DNA of 23,612 nt from UM-FILTER-38-24 sp041663205. GTDB taxonomy: Bacteria > Patescibacteriota > Gracilibacteria > UBA1369 > LOWO2-01-FULL-3. Below the pieces are notes generated by a model. It saw nothing but the letters and a program-made list of their open reading frames with translations. It had not been told where the DNA came from and ran no database searches. Numbering within the stretch: position 1 is the first letter of the stretch; every line of letters begins with the position of its first letter. The stretch is from positions 1-23,612 of the forward strand of contig JBAZQZ010000014.1 in the NCBI GenBank assembly GCA_041663205.1, written 5' to 3'. The translations under genes and the position numbers were made by a program. Positions 13,804 through 22,531 of this stretch are shown in pieces.

Positions 13804-15120
13804 CTAAAACGTACTTGTCTTTCCGTCCCTCTTGTCCAAGATAGTATCACTGTTTCGCTCGTATTTAAAAGTTTTATTAACCCCGCTACTGTAATAATAA
13901 TCAACCGGTCCCGTCCCGACACCGATAGTATCGGTCTCTATAATATTTTTATCGGGAAGAGTATCAAGAGCGCTCATGCCTTTTCCCTCAACCAAAATTT
14001 TCGAATAAATTCCGTTCAAAATTTCCGTATAATCCTTTTCGCTTTCACCGGCCAATTCTTTATATTCAAAAGTCGCGAGCATCGCTTTTATATATTGCTG
14101 CAATTTAAATCCCAAAACCCCTCCGCCAAATTCCGTGTATGCGACCAAAACCTTTCCGCTACTCAAATACACATACCAATCCACGGTCCTCTCCATCGGA
14201 TACAAAACCTCCATCGCGGAAAGTCCGTGAAGTTTAAATTCGGTATATTGCGCTCCGGGGAAAGCAAGTTTTAAATTCTCGAAATATTGAGGACCTGTCA
14301 TGTTCGCTTCATTTTTATCCAAAGAAACCCAAACTCTTGCGGAATTTTGGTAAACCTTCGCGGGAGAAAATTGTAAAAATTCTTTATCTTGTCTGTAAAA
14401 AATAACTTCGTCTTTGTTCTCTATCGTCTGCCATGTTTTATCGTCATATTTTACCTGGAAGGGGAGATACTTGCCGGTAAATGTTGACCAGTTTGTATAA
14501 AGCGGGAACACTTCCCCGTTTTTTTCGGAAACAATCATCATGCGATAAACCACTTCCGCAAAAACCTGACGCGTCACGGGCTGTTCGGCATGAAGATTCC
14601 CGTAATCATCGGACAAAACTATATTATGATCCCTTGCATAAAGCGCGTAAACCGCATACCAATCGTCTTTTGGAGCATCAAGAAAAACATTGCCGTCAAC
14701 TTTTTCGGGGACTTTTGCATTACCGGCAACTTCCACGATTTTAAGAGTTTCCGCAAGATTTATATTATTTTCGGGTTTGAATTTTCCGTCCTTGTATCCC
14801 GCAAGAAGCCCCGCCTCTTTCCCCGCCATAACAAAAGGAAAAAACCAATCGCTCTTCTTCACGTCAGGGAAAGATCCCTCAAAAACTTTGTCATAAGGAA
14901 CATTAAAAGCCTTAACAACCATTTTTGTTGCCTCCGCGCGATTCACAAGTTCCTCCGGCTTGAAAGTCCCGTCTTGATACCCGTTTATAATTCCCTTATC
15001 AACCAAATATTTAATAGCGACAAAGTGCTCGTTATCCTGAGATACATCGGGAAATCCCTCGGCAAAAGCGACGCTAGAAGAAATCAAAAACAAGAACAAA
15101 CAAGTGAAAATTTTTTTCAT
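13804..15120 (-). CDS. Exported protein with three SLH domains
   Basis: A 438-residue protein starting MKKIFTCLFL with a classical signal peptide, cleavage likely after AFA (residue 20). Three S-layer homology repeats follow directly: 23-72 (FPDV...GIINGYQDGTFKPEE), 84-132 (FPDV...GLLAGYKDGKFKPEN) and 146-195 (a more degenerate copy). SLH triplets usually anchor proteins to pyruvylated secondary cell-wall polymers. The C-terminal part (about 200-438) has no family I recognise. I use the ATG at 15120 because the only upstream in-frame start is a TTG 33 nt earlier, which would spoil the signal peptide. An upstream -10-like TATATT exists, but the -35 is poor. Confidence 0.85.
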   Translation of the reverse strand: MKKIFTCLFLFLISSSVAFAEGFPDVSQDNEHFVAIKYLVDKGIINGYQDGTFKPEELVNRAEATKMVVKAFNVPYDKVFEGSFPDVKKSDWFFPFVMAGKEAGLLAGYKDGKFKPENNINLAETLKIVEVAGNAKVPEKVDGNVFLDAPKDDWYAVYALYARDHNIVLSDDYGNLHAEQPVTRQVFAEVVYRMMIVSEKNGEVFPLYTNWSTFTGKYLPFQVKYDDKTWQTIENKDEVIFYRQDKEFLQFSPAKVYQNSARVWVSLDKNEANMTGPQYFENLKLAFPGAQYTEFKLHGLSAMEVLYPMERTVDWYVYLSSGKVLVAYTEFGGGVLGFKLQQYIKAMLATFEYKELAGESEKDYTEILNGIYSKILVEGKGMSALDTLPDKNIIETDTIGVGTGPVDYYYSSGVNKTFKYERNSDTILDKRDGKTSTF

Positions 15121-15190
15121 GGGAATTTTTTTTACAAACCAAATATACACCAAATAAAACGCAATTCAAACGCGACAGTTACAAAAACAT

Positions 15191-16531
15191 CTAAGAATAG
15201 AGAAGTTCTCCAGGGGTATATCTGTCAAGATTTTTCTCTCCTATGAGTTTCACCAATTTAGGGACTACGTTAGCCATTTTTACAGTCTCCTGCACTCCTT
15301 TTTTCATATCTCTGATAATCGCAACGCCCTCGCGCACCTCCGTAATTCCGATAATAACCGCATAAGGAACATGAAATTTATCGGCTATTCTAAGCTGTAT
15401 ATTTATAGATCCTTTCCCAAGCGCTCCCATAGTTTTTATTCCAGCTTCCCTCATATCGTCTATAAGTCCGAGACATTTTTTCTTTGCTTCATTCCCCAGC
15501 TGAGCCACAAAAACATGAAGTTCATCTTTTGAAGGAACACGTATTTTTTCACGTTTCATGTTTGCAATAATCCTTTCGATACCCGCCGCATACCCGACCG
15601 CCGGCGTGCTCTGTCCGCCCATAAGCTCGATAAGTCCGTCATATCGTCCACCTCCACCGACCGCATTTTGCGCGCCCTCATCTTTATCCCAAAATTCAAA
15701 AACGGTTTTTGTGTAATAATCAAGTCCGCGGACAAGCCTTGGGTTTTCTGTGTAAGCGATTCCGATTTCATCAAGATACCCTTTTAATTCTTCATGAAAT
15801 TCAAGAGATTCTTTGTCTAGATAATCTCTCATTTGCGGAGCCATTTGCGCCAAAATCTGGCAATCCTCAGCCTTACAATCCAGAAGTCTCAAAGCGTTCG
15901 TCCCAAGCCTTGCCTTGCAATCTTCGCAAAGAGATCTTTCTTTTCCGACATAATAATCCTGCAAAACTTCGGCGTATTTACTGCGCGCCTCGGGAGTTCC
16001 GATTGTATTTAATTGCAAACTGAAAAAATCCGCAATTCCAAGGTCTTTATGTATTTTTATAGCCAATTGAATAAGCTGAGCATCAAGAGCCGGATCGCTT
16101 TCCCCGATAATCTCAAACCCAAACTGCCAAAACTGTCGATATCTTCCTTTTTGAGGGCGATCATATCTGAAATGTGGCTCAATATAGAACAAAAGCACAG
16201 GTTGAGGCCACTGATTCATGCCATTCTGAATATAACTTCGCACAACCGGAGCTGTACTTTCGGGCTTAAGAGTGAGGCTTCTGCCCTTCTTGTCCTCGAA
16301 AGTGTACATTTCTTTTGAAACGATATCACTTTCAGACCCGATACTTCTTTTGAAAACTTCCGTAAACTCAAAAATCGGTGTGGTTATACGCCTAAAACCG
16401 GCCTGTCTCGCTCTATGCCTGACAACTTTTTTGATGTAAGTGTAAAAATCCTGATCCGCAGGCAAAATATCATGAACCCCCTTCGGATTTTGGAATGCTT
16501 CGTATTTTTTCTTTGTTTTTTCTTCAGGCAT
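15191..16531 (-). CDS. hisS: Histidyl-tRNA synthetase
   Basis: A 446-residue class II aminoacyl-tRNA synthetase that charges tRNA-His. Motif 1 lies around FRRITTPIFEF (46-56), motif 2 is EPHFRYDRPQKGRYRQFWQF (118-137), the histidine-specific LVRGLDYYT is at 266-274, and GGGRYDGL at 293-300 is motif-3-side sequence. The anticodon-binding domain occupies about 340-435. Four cysteines in the insertion (C202, C205, C219, C224) could bind a metal, a pattern seen in some bacterial HisRS. The protein ends RYTPGELLYS. It has its own promoter in the 71-nt gap after tsaD. Confidence 0.97.
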   Translation of the reverse strand: MPEEKTKKKYEAFQNPKGVHDILPADQDFYTYIKKVVRHRARQAGFRRITTPIFEFTEVFKRSIGSESDIVSKEMYTFEDKKGRSLTLKPESTAPVVRSYIQNGMNQWPQPVLLFYIEPHFRYDRPQKGRYRQFWQFGFEIIGESDPALDAQLIQLAIKIHKDLGIADFFSLQLNTIGTPEARSKYAEVLQDYYVGKERSLCEDCKARLGTNALRLLDCKAEDCQILAQMAPQMRDYLDKESLEFHEELKGYLDEIGIAYTENPRLVRGLDYYTKTVFEFWDKDEGAQNAVGGGGRYDGLIELMGGQSTPAVGYAAGIERIIANMKREKIRVPSKDELHVFVAQLGNEAKKKCLGLIDDMREAGIKTMGALGKGSINIQLRIADKFHVPYAVIIGITEVREGVAIIRDMKKGVQETVKMANVVPKLVKLIGEKNLDRYTPGELLYS

Positions 16532-16563
16532 AAAATAAAAAATTAGGCTAATAGCTGCCTTTT

Positions 16564-16591
16564 ATCTTAACACAGTTTACAAATCTTTCAA
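16564..16591 (-). promoter_or_regulatory. Probable hisS promoter
   Basis: On the minus strand, TTGAAA (16586-16591), a 16-nt spacer and TAAGAT (16564-16569). The start of transcription would be roughly 26 nt before the hisS ATG. It lies in the short gap after tsaD, so hisS may also receive read-through. Confidence 0.55.
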
Positions 16592-16602
16592 TGCCAAATA
16601 TC

Positions 16603-17640
16603 TCAATAAATCTCAAACGACGTGGTTGGCACAATATTCACAGAAGATTTGTATTTTTTTGGATGCAATTTATACAAGAAATATCCCGCGGCCGCAATCA
16701 TCGCGGCATTGTCTGTACAGTAAGAAATAGCTTTCGGGAATCTGAATTTTACATCTGCGGGAAGCGCCTGCGTAAGGGCATTTCGGATCCTTGTGTTTGC
16801 CGAAACCCCTCCGGCGATCATAACTTCTTTTATTTTCGGATATTGATGTAAAGCCTCCAACATTTTATGAACAAAAACATCGGAAACGGCTTCCTGAAAA
16901 GCCGCAGACATATCGGCTTTAAATTTTTCATCGAGTTCGGGATATTTTTTTACTTCTCGTATTACGGCGGTTTTTAATCCTGAAAAACTGAAATTCAAAC
17001 TGCCTTTTTCAAGTATGGATCTCGGAAGTTTAAACCGCTTACTGTCGCCATTTACGGCCATTTTCGAAATAGCCGGACCACCCGGATACCCGAGATCAAG
17101 AACTCTCGCAACCTTGTCAAAAGCCTCTCCGGCCGCGTCGTCCAAAGTCTCGCCAAGCACTTTAAATTTGTGATGATCTTTCATCAAAATCATATCATTG
17201 TGCCCTCCGGAAACGGTGAGGACAAGCGCCGGCAGAGAAATTTCATCTTTCTCTGTATCGATTGCGCCAGGGGCATAAAGCCAATTCGAATAAATATGCC
17301 CGACAATATGTTGAACGGGAATAAGAGGTTTATTTTTCACAAAAGAAATAACATTTGCCGTCTGCGTCCCGATAATCAAAGAACTGATAAGCCCGGGCCC
17401 GTGAGTAATTGCGATGGCATCGATATCATCCCAGCCACAATTCGCCTTCTTTAAGGCCTCATCAAGCACAGGCACAATCTTGAGGACATGCTCCCTCGCC
17501 GCAACTTCCGGCACAACCCCTCCGGTCAAAGCATGCAAAGGAATCTGTGAATAAATCACATTCGACAAAACTTTTCGCCCGTCCTCAACCACGGCAATCG
17601 ATGTTTCATCGCACGATGTCTCTATTCCAAGTATTTTCAT
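16603..17640 (-). CDS. tsaD: tRNA N6-adenosine threonylcarbamoyltransferase TsaD
   Basis: A 345-residue ASKHA-fold protein that transfers the threonylcarbamoyl group to A37 of ANN-decoding tRNAs (t6A), working with TsaB, TsaC and TsaE. The N-terminal ILGIETSCDETS (3-14) and the metal ligands H111 and H115 (VQHIVGHIYS) are at the positions known from E. coli. VSGGHNDM (143-150) and the C-terminal AGGVSANTRIRNAL and YCTDNAAMIAAAG complete the pattern. It is one of only two genes in the window that end in UGA, and it has normal family length. It starts 9 nt after the stop of the HD-GYP gene, so the two are likely one transcription unit. Confidence 0.97.
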   Translation of the reverse strand: MKILGIETSCDETSIAVVEDGRKVLSNVIYSQIPLHALTGGVVPEVAAREHVLKIVPVLDEALKKANCGWDDIDAIAITHGPGLISSLIIGTQTANVISFVKNKPLIPVQHIVGHIYSNWLYAPGAIDTEKDEISLPALVLTVSGGHNDMILMKDHHKFKVLGETLDDAAGEAFDKVARVLDLGYPGGPAISKMAVNGDSKRFKLPRSILEKGSLNFSFSGLKTAVIREVKKYPELDEKFKADMSAAFQEAVSDVFVHKMLEALHQYPKIKEVMIAGGVSANTRIRNALTQALPADVKFRFPKAISYCTDNAAMIAAAGYFLYKLHPKKYKSSVNIVPTTSFEIY

Positions 17641-17649
17641 GTAAGCATT

Positions 17650-18465
17650 TTATTCGCTTGTGTAAGGAATGACAAATCTTCTTGCCGGAGAAACAAAAGC
17701 CTTCACCGCGTCGGGATGAAAATGTTTTCCGCTTCCATTTCGCAAAACTAGCAAAGCCTCCAAACTCTCCTTACTATTTCTTCCGGGTCTTGGCCCAAGC
17801 ATAGAATCAAAAGCATCAACCACACCCAAAACACCGACTTCTTTTGACATATCTTCACCGTTTTGAGCGGGATATCCAGTCCCGTCAAATCTAAAATGGT
17901 GTCTTAAAACCAAATCGGTAATCTCAGAAGTAAATCCAAAATTTTGAAGAACTCTCTCCCCGACGAGGGAATGTAAACGAATATCGGCTTTTTGCTCGGG
18001 AGAAAGACGCAAAGGAGATAAAATATTCGGGCGACTCACTCTGTCCAATTTCCCGATATCGTGCAACAACGCCGCTATTCTCGTTCTTCTTCTTTCCTCA
18101 TAATCAAATCGCATGTCAGTGGCAAGATTATACGCAAAAGAGCCGACTTTCCACAAATGCGCCATCAAACCACTACCAAATCCATCCATTCTGTCTGCTC
18201 TATCAATCGCAGACAAAAGGAAAGTGGGTAAATCTTTATCAGGGGATAAAGCAACACTGTCGAAATCTTCCGGCAAAGAAATACGGCGCTCTTCCAAAAT
18301 TTCAGAAACTCGACCTCTCACTTCACCGGAAACAGCCACCATCAAAACCGGCTCCGCTTGAACAAGATCCGCAACAATATCAGCAACCCTTGTAAAAAGC
18401 TCTCCCTCCGTGAGAGTGGCTTGTCCGTTATTCCCACCAAACTCGCTCGAGATAGGCGTATGCAT
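17650..18465 (-). CDS. Stand-alone HD-GYP-type phosphohydrolase
   Basis: A 271-residue protein with an HD-GYP domain in its C-terminal two thirds. H103 lies in MAHLWKVG, HD is at 135-136 (LLHDIGKL), H165 in HSLVGE, HH at 189-190, and the signature GTGYP at 195-199, then D217 in VVDAFD. HD-GYP enzymes typically degrade cyclic di-GMP or related dinucleotides. Here the HHE that normally precedes the GYP motif reads HHF. No receiver, GGDEF or membrane domain is attached, and the N-terminal 90 residues are unassigned. The upstream in-frame GTG (18531) gives an unlikely hydrophobic extension overlapping the promoter, so I prefer the ATG at 18465. It is probably transcribed with tsaD. Confidence 0.83.
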   Translation of the reverse strand: MHTPISSEFGGNNGQATLTEGELFTRVADIVADLVQAEPVLMVAVSGEVRGRVSEILEERRISLPEDFDSVALSPDKDLPTFLLSAIDRADRMDGFGSGLMAHLWKVGSFAYNLATDMRFDYEERRRTRIAALLHDIGKLDRVSRPNILSPLRLSPEQKADIRLHSLVGERVLQNFGFTSEITDLVLRHHFRFDGTGYPAQNGEDMSKEVGVLGVVDAFDSMLGPRPGRNSKESLEALLVLRNGSGKHFHPDAVKAFVSPARRFVIPYTSE

Positions 18466-18488
18466 AAAAAAATTATTACAAGGGAGGA

Positions 18489-18516
18489 ATATTACTAAAA
18501 CTCTCGAAAAACACAA
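18489..18516 (-). promoter_or_regulatory. Possible promoter of the HD-GYP-tsaD unit
   Basis: Minus-strand TTGTGT (18511-18516), 16-nt spacer, TAATAT (18489-18494), about 23 nt before the ATG at 18465. The -35 matches only half of the consensus. It lies in the 75-nt gap shared with the divergent cca gene, for which no good promoter is visible. Confidence 0.35.
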
Positions 18517-18540
18517 GAGAATAATGTACACTCAAAAAAG

Positions 18541-19896
18541 ATGAAAACCACCTCAATCGAAATCATAGAAATACTGAAAAAAGCCGGCCACGAAGCGTAT
18601 TGGGCGGGGGGATGTGTTCGCGATATGTTGCTTGGAATAGAGCCGAAAGACTTTGATATAGTCACTTCGGCGAAACCGGAAGAAATAGAAAATTTACTCG
18701 AACATACAATCCCCGTTGGCAAAAAATTCGGAGTGATTTTGGCGATACAAAACGGACACAGTTTCGAAATCGCAACATTCAGGTCGGACAGCGGATATAG
18801 CGACGGACGGCGTCCTGATGCGGTAATTTTTACTAATGCAAAAGAGGATGCGCTCCGTCGGGACTTCACAATAAATGCACTTTTTTATGACCCGACAGAG
18901 GATAGAATAATGGATTATATTAAAGGACAAGAGGATCTGGAAAAAGGACTTATCAAATTTATCGGCGATCCGGAACAAAGAATTTTGGAGGACAATTTGA
19001 GAATTTTACGCGCGGTACGTTTTAGAAATGCGTTAAATATGCAGTACAACCCGGACACTTATCAGGCGATAAAAAAACACGTACATCTGATAAAAAATAT
19101 TTCAACCGAAAGAATTCGCGAAGAACTGAACAAAATGATAATGGGGAAAAACGCAGGTCGCGCCTTCGAAGAACTTTTTGAAATAGGAGCTTTGGAGATT
19201 CTGATTCCGGAACTTTGCAAACTGAAAGGATTGGCTCAGCCACTGCAATATCACACGGAAGGGGACGTCTGGGACCATTCGATAAAATCATTGGATTCTT
19301 TGACGGAAGAAGAGTCGGACCCGAATCCTCTTCCGGAAAAATCGCCTACATCAGCGCTAAAATGGGCGGTTTTTCTGCACGACATCGGGAAATACGACAC
19401 ATTTGAAATAAAAGATGACAGAATAAAATATGAAGGACATCAGGAAGTCGGAGCGGAAATTGCAAAAAAAATTCTGAAAAGATTAAGATTCCCGATAAAA
19501 ACGGTAAACAGAGTTGAATGGCTTGTGCGTCATCATATGATGGTCGTTCCACTTTTGGAAATGCCGGATTCAAGACGCAGACACTGGTTTTTGCTTGAAG
19601 AATTCGAAGATTTACTCGAGGTTTTTCGCGCGGACTGCATGGGCATAATTCCGCTGGATTTAGACAAATACGAGCAAATAAAAAAATTATATAAACATGA
19701 AATCGCGCACTTGAAACTTCTTCCGAAAAAACTTATAAGCGGAGAAGAAATAATGAAAGCGTTAAAAATACCGGCGGGGGAGCGTGTCGGAGAAATCCTC
19801 TCGGATATACGCGAAAAACAACTCGGAGGGGAACTCAAAACAAAAAAAGAAGCACTGGATTATATCAACCGCTTGGCCTTAAAAACCTTGAAATAA
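18541..19896 (+). CDS. cca: CCA tRNA nucleotidyltransferase with HD domain
   Basis: A 451-residue class II nucleotidyltransferase of the CCA-adding/poly(A) polymerase family. The active-site signature GGCVRDMLLG (23-32) is followed by DFD (D37, D39) and the nucleotide-selection region RRPDAVIF and EDALRRDFTINAL. The RNA-binding neck includes LRILRAVRFRNAL. A C-terminal HD domain has H in GDVWDHSIKSL and LHDIGKYD. It builds or repairs the 3' CCA of tRNAs; a poly(A) polymerase role cannot be excluded from sequence alone. The HD domain may provide phosphatase or phosphodiesterase activity. Its last 37 nt overlap the 3' end of a convergent gene. Confidence 0.93.
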   Translation: MKTTSIEIIEILKKAGHEAYWAGGCVRDMLLGIEPKDFDIVTSAKPEEIENLLEHTIPVGKKFGVILAIQNGHSFEIATFRSDSGYSDGRRPDAVIFTNAKEDALRRDFTINALFYDPTEDRIMDYIKGQEDLEKGLIKFIGDPEQRILEDNLRILRAVRFRNALNMQYNPDTYQAIKKHVHLIKNISTERIREELNKMIMGKNAGRAFEELFEIGALEILIPELCKLKGLAQPLQYHTEGDVWDHSIKSLDSLTEEESDPNPLPEKSPTSALKWAVFLHDIGKYDTFEIKDDRIKYEGHQEVGAEIAKKILKRLRFPIKTVNRVEWLVRHHMMVVPLLEMPDSRRRHWFLLEEFEDLLEVFRADCMGIIPLDLDKYEQIKKLYKHEIAHLKLLPKKLISGEEIMKALKIPAGERVGEILSDIREKQLGGELKTKKEALDYINRLALKTLK

Positions 19897-21017
19897 TCGA
19901 CTTTCATGTAAACAAGCGTACCGATTCCGACAAGTGCGGCTCCCGCATCAGCGAGCCATCCGACAAAAGGTACGAGTCCGACAACATAGTATATTAAAAG
20001 TCCGAGAGCGCACCACAAAAACAAAGTGAATTCATTCAATTTTCTGTTTTTTTCAAATCTGCCGAAATATCCGCCAAGCCAAACGGCAGCCAAAATCTTA
20101 CCGAAATAAAGAAGCGCAAGGCCGACAGCAAAAGCTACCAATCCAAGCGGAACTCCGACTATTGTAAACAAAAGCACCGCCCCGCCGACAAAACAAGAAA
20201 TAAGAGCGACAATCCCAATTCCCATAGATTTTAAAATATTTTGTTTGGCGAATTCAGAAGCCTTCACAAGATATTTCTTAAAGAAAGCGCAGAACAAAGC
20301 CAAAACGATCAATGCTGAAACATAGCTGAGAATTTTATTTACAATAAGATCGCGAGTGACGTCTCCGGCATTTTTACCTTTCTCGGATTTATTGAATTTT
20401 GTTTCCCCGGCAACGACATTTTTCGGGATTTTGGATTCAATCAAAGAAGAATAACTGAAATTCCCGGAAACTTTCGCGCTGTATGCAACCGAAATATCAT
20501 CCTGAACAATGACATCTACATCACGACCGACTTTCCCGTTCAGTATCAAAGTACCCATGACCCCGCGAAGATCTTCCTGTATCGATCCATCCACGGTAAC
20601 AAGTCCGGCACTGCTCACAAGACTCCCGCCAACGATGGAATTTCTGCCGACATCCACTTGTCCTCCGGCAACAACCAAATCATCCCCGACATTTCCAAAA
20701 ATACTCACTTGTCCTCCCAAAATGCGCACATCTCCGCCGATATTTCCGACTACATTCACTTTTCCGCCGACAATCACGAGGTCCTCCTGGATATTCCCAT
20801 TAATCACAACATTGCCACCGACGACATAAGCATCCCCAAAAACATCGCCATTCACATCCGCGCTTCCGGCAACAAAATAAGCATCATCCAAAACATTTTC
20901 ATTTATGAGTAAACTTTCTTCGGCGCTAAAAACGGCTGCGCTCGCGGAAAAACCCAAAAAAGAAGAAAAAAGAATACCCCCAAGAAAAGAAAAAATAATT
21001 TTTTGAAAATTCTTCAT
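19860..21017 (-). CDS. Bactofilin-like beta-helix membrane protein
   Basis: A 385-residue protein with a signal peptide (about 1-27, ending SASA), then about nine short repeats of 17-18 residues from 40 to 190 in the pattern V.GG.V.V.GNI..D, for example GDAYVVGGNVVINGNIQEDL. These predict a right- or left-handed beta-helix like that of bactofilins and polymer-forming cytoskeletal proteins. Residues 225-372 contain four or five membrane segments rich in Gly, Val and Leu. This places the helix outside the membrane, unlike cytosolic bactofilins. Its exact role is unknown; a structural or envelope-shaping role is inference. Its stop overlaps the end of cca by 37 nt. Confidence 0.78.
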   Translation of the reverse strand: MKNFQKIIFSFLGGILFSSFLGFSASAAVFSAEESLLINENVLDDAYFVAGSADVNGDVFGDAYVVGGNVVINGNIQEDLVIVGGKVNVVGNIGGDVRILGGQVSIFGNVGDDLVVAGGQVDVGRNSIVGGSLVSSAGLVTVDGSIQEDLRGVMGTLILNGKVGRDVDVIVQDDISVAYSAKVSGNFSYSSLIESKIPKNVVAGETKFNKSEKGKNAGDVTRDLIVNKILSYVSALIVLALFCAFFKKYLVKASEFAKQNILKSMGIGIVALISCFVGGAVLLFTIVGVPLGLVAFAVGLALLYFGKILAAVWLGGYFGRFEKNRKLNEFTLFLWCALGLLIYYVVGLVPFVGWLADAGAALVGIGTLVYMKVDYFKVFKAKRLI

Positions 21018-21041
21018 ATGTAAAAATTAAATACTCCATAA

Positions 21042-21071
21042 ATCATATTTGAAAACGCATCTCATGGCCAA
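21042..21071 (-). promoter_or_regulatory. Weak candidate promoter for the beta-helix gene
   Basis: Minus-strand TTGGCC (21066-21071), 18-nt spacer, TATGAT (21042-21047), about 25 nt before the ATG at 21017. It lies in the 78-nt gap after the rRNA methyltransferase gene. The -35 and the spacing are both suboptimal. Confidence 0.3.
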
Positions 21072-21095
21072 AGAAAAGAATTGACATGATGCTGT

Positions 21096-22511
21096 TTACC
21101 GCTCTAATAAAACCACGCATTCGATGTGATAAGTGTGCGGAAACATATCAACCGGCTGAATTTCTTTGATTTTATATCCATACTCGAGAAGCCATGCGCA
21201 ATCGCGGGCGAGCGTGGCGGGATTGCACGAAACATAAATCAATTGGTGCGGGGAAAAATCATTTATCAATTTTACGGTTTCCTGCGTTATCCCGATTCTT
21301 GGCGGGTCAATCACGATAAGAGACGGTGGTTCTTTCAGGTTTTTCAAAAGTTTATCAACGTCTCCTGTAAAAAAATCTATATTAAAAATTTTATTTTTTT
21401 GCGCATTCTCTCTGGCGATTTTTACACTGTCTTCAATAAGCTCGATTCCATAAACTTGCTCGGCGTGTTTTGAAAGAAAAAGTCCGATGGTTCCCGTCCC
21501 GCAAAACAAATCGAAGATGGTCTTTTGGGGCTTATAGCCGGCCATTCTTATGACTTGACTATACAAAACTTCAGCCTGAAAAGTGTTCACTTGAAAAAAC
21601 GCCTGTGGCAAAATTTCAAAAACCATACTGTCCTCATTTTCAAGAATCATTTTTTCCGTAAGAGATTTTTTGCCATAGAGTAAAATTTCTTTGGAAGTTT
21701 TTACAACTCCTTTTTTTGCAATAATCATCGTCCAATAAACGGATGTAATTTTTTTATCACCCTCACGCATATCATCGGAAGACAAAATATTCGCGTACTC
21801 TTTCATTATTTTTTCAGCATCATTCGGCAAATTATCAGAAGTAACGATATTTATCATAACCTCATTTGTGCGCTTTCCTTCGCGGACATACAAAGATTTC
21901 AAAAATCCCGATCCGTCAGTGTACTTAAAAGGTTCAAGTTTTTTTTCGGCAAAAAAATCACGGGTTTTGTTTACTGTTTTCGAAGAAAATTCAGACTCAA
22001 GATGACATTCATGCAGATCCAAAATATCAAATCTTCTGTTCGGCAAATGCATCCCGACAGCAAATTTCATATCACGGTCGTACCCGAAAGAAAACTCCAT
22101 TTTGTTGCGATAATAGTAGAGATTTTTACTGCCGATAATTTTCGAAACCTGCCTGCCGATAGGCACGGTACTTGCATTTTTAATTTTCCCGATACGCTCA
22201 AAAGCGTCTTTCACTTGCTGTTCTTTCATCTCAAGTTGTTTTTCATACGGCATAAATTGAAATTGGCACCCGCCACAAATTCCAAAATATTTACACTTCG
22301 GAGTACACCTTTCTTTTGACGGTGAAATTATTTCAACAAGTTTAGCCTCGAAAAAATTTGGTTTTATTCTCGTAAAACTCGCACGCACAACGTCGCCCGG
22401 CATTGTATTATCAACAAAACAAGTGATGCCTTCGTATTTTCCGATTCCTCTACCTCCAAAAGCGATAGAAGAAATCTCAACCTCGACTATTTGTCCTTTT
22501 TTGTACTGCAT
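21096..22511 (-). CDS. rlmD: RlmD/RumA-family 23S rRNA (uracil-C5) methyltransferase
   Basis: A 471-residue class I SAM-dependent enzyme that methylates a uracil at C5, most likely U1939 of 23S rRNA or the RlmCD pair of sites. The N-terminal TRAM domain (about 1-60, GQIVEVEI...GRGIG) is followed by an iron-sulfur site with C69, C73, C79, C82 and C169 (CKYFGICGGCQFQ, LHEC). The SAM motif is DLFCGTGTIGLF, and the catalytic nucleophile is the Cys of YVSCNPATLARD. I start at the ATG (22511), two codons inside a possible TTG start at 22517. It follows the metallopeptidase gene by 20 nt and is probably co-transcribed. Paralogue assignment (RlmD, RlmCD or TrmA) is not certain. Confidence 0.92.
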   Translation of the reverse strand: MQYKKGQIVEVEISSIAFGGRGIGKYEGITCFVDNTMPGDVVRASFTRIKPNFFEAKLVEIISPSKERCTPKCKYFGICGGCQFQFMPYEKQLEMKEQQVKDAFERIGKIKNASTVPIGRQVSKIIGSKNLYYYRNKMEFSFGYDRDMKFAVGMHLPNRRFDILDLHECHLESEFSSKTVNKTRDFFAEKKLEPFKYTDGSGFLKSLYVREGKRTNEVMINIVTSDNLPNDAEKIMKEYANILSSDDMREGDKKITSVYWTMIIAKKGVVKTSKEILLYGKKSLTEKMILENEDSMVFEILPQAFFQVNTFQAEVLYSQVIRMAGYKPQKTIFDLFCGTGTIGLFLSKHAEQVYGIELIEDSVKIARENAQKNKIFNIDFFTGDVDKLLKNLKEPPSLIVIDPPRIGITQETVKLINDFSPHQLIYVSCNPATLARDCAWLLEYGYKIKEIQPVDMFPHTYHIECVVLLER

Positions 22512-22531
22512 AGCCAAAAGATTCTAGCACA

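Noticed and set aside
15121..15153. Longer SLH-protein form starting at a TTG (15153)
   Set aside because: The extra 11 residues would precede a textbook signal peptide that begins at the ATG at 15120.
18466..18531. Longer HD-GYP form starting at a GTG (18531)
   Set aside because: The extension covers the probable promoter and adds a hydrophobic stretch unrelated to the domain; the ATG at 18465 is preferred.
21081..21110. TTGACA followed after 18 nt by TAATAA on the + strand inside the end of rlmD
   Set aside because: It would drive only antisense RNA into rlmD and no gene follows; likely chance in AT-rich DNA.
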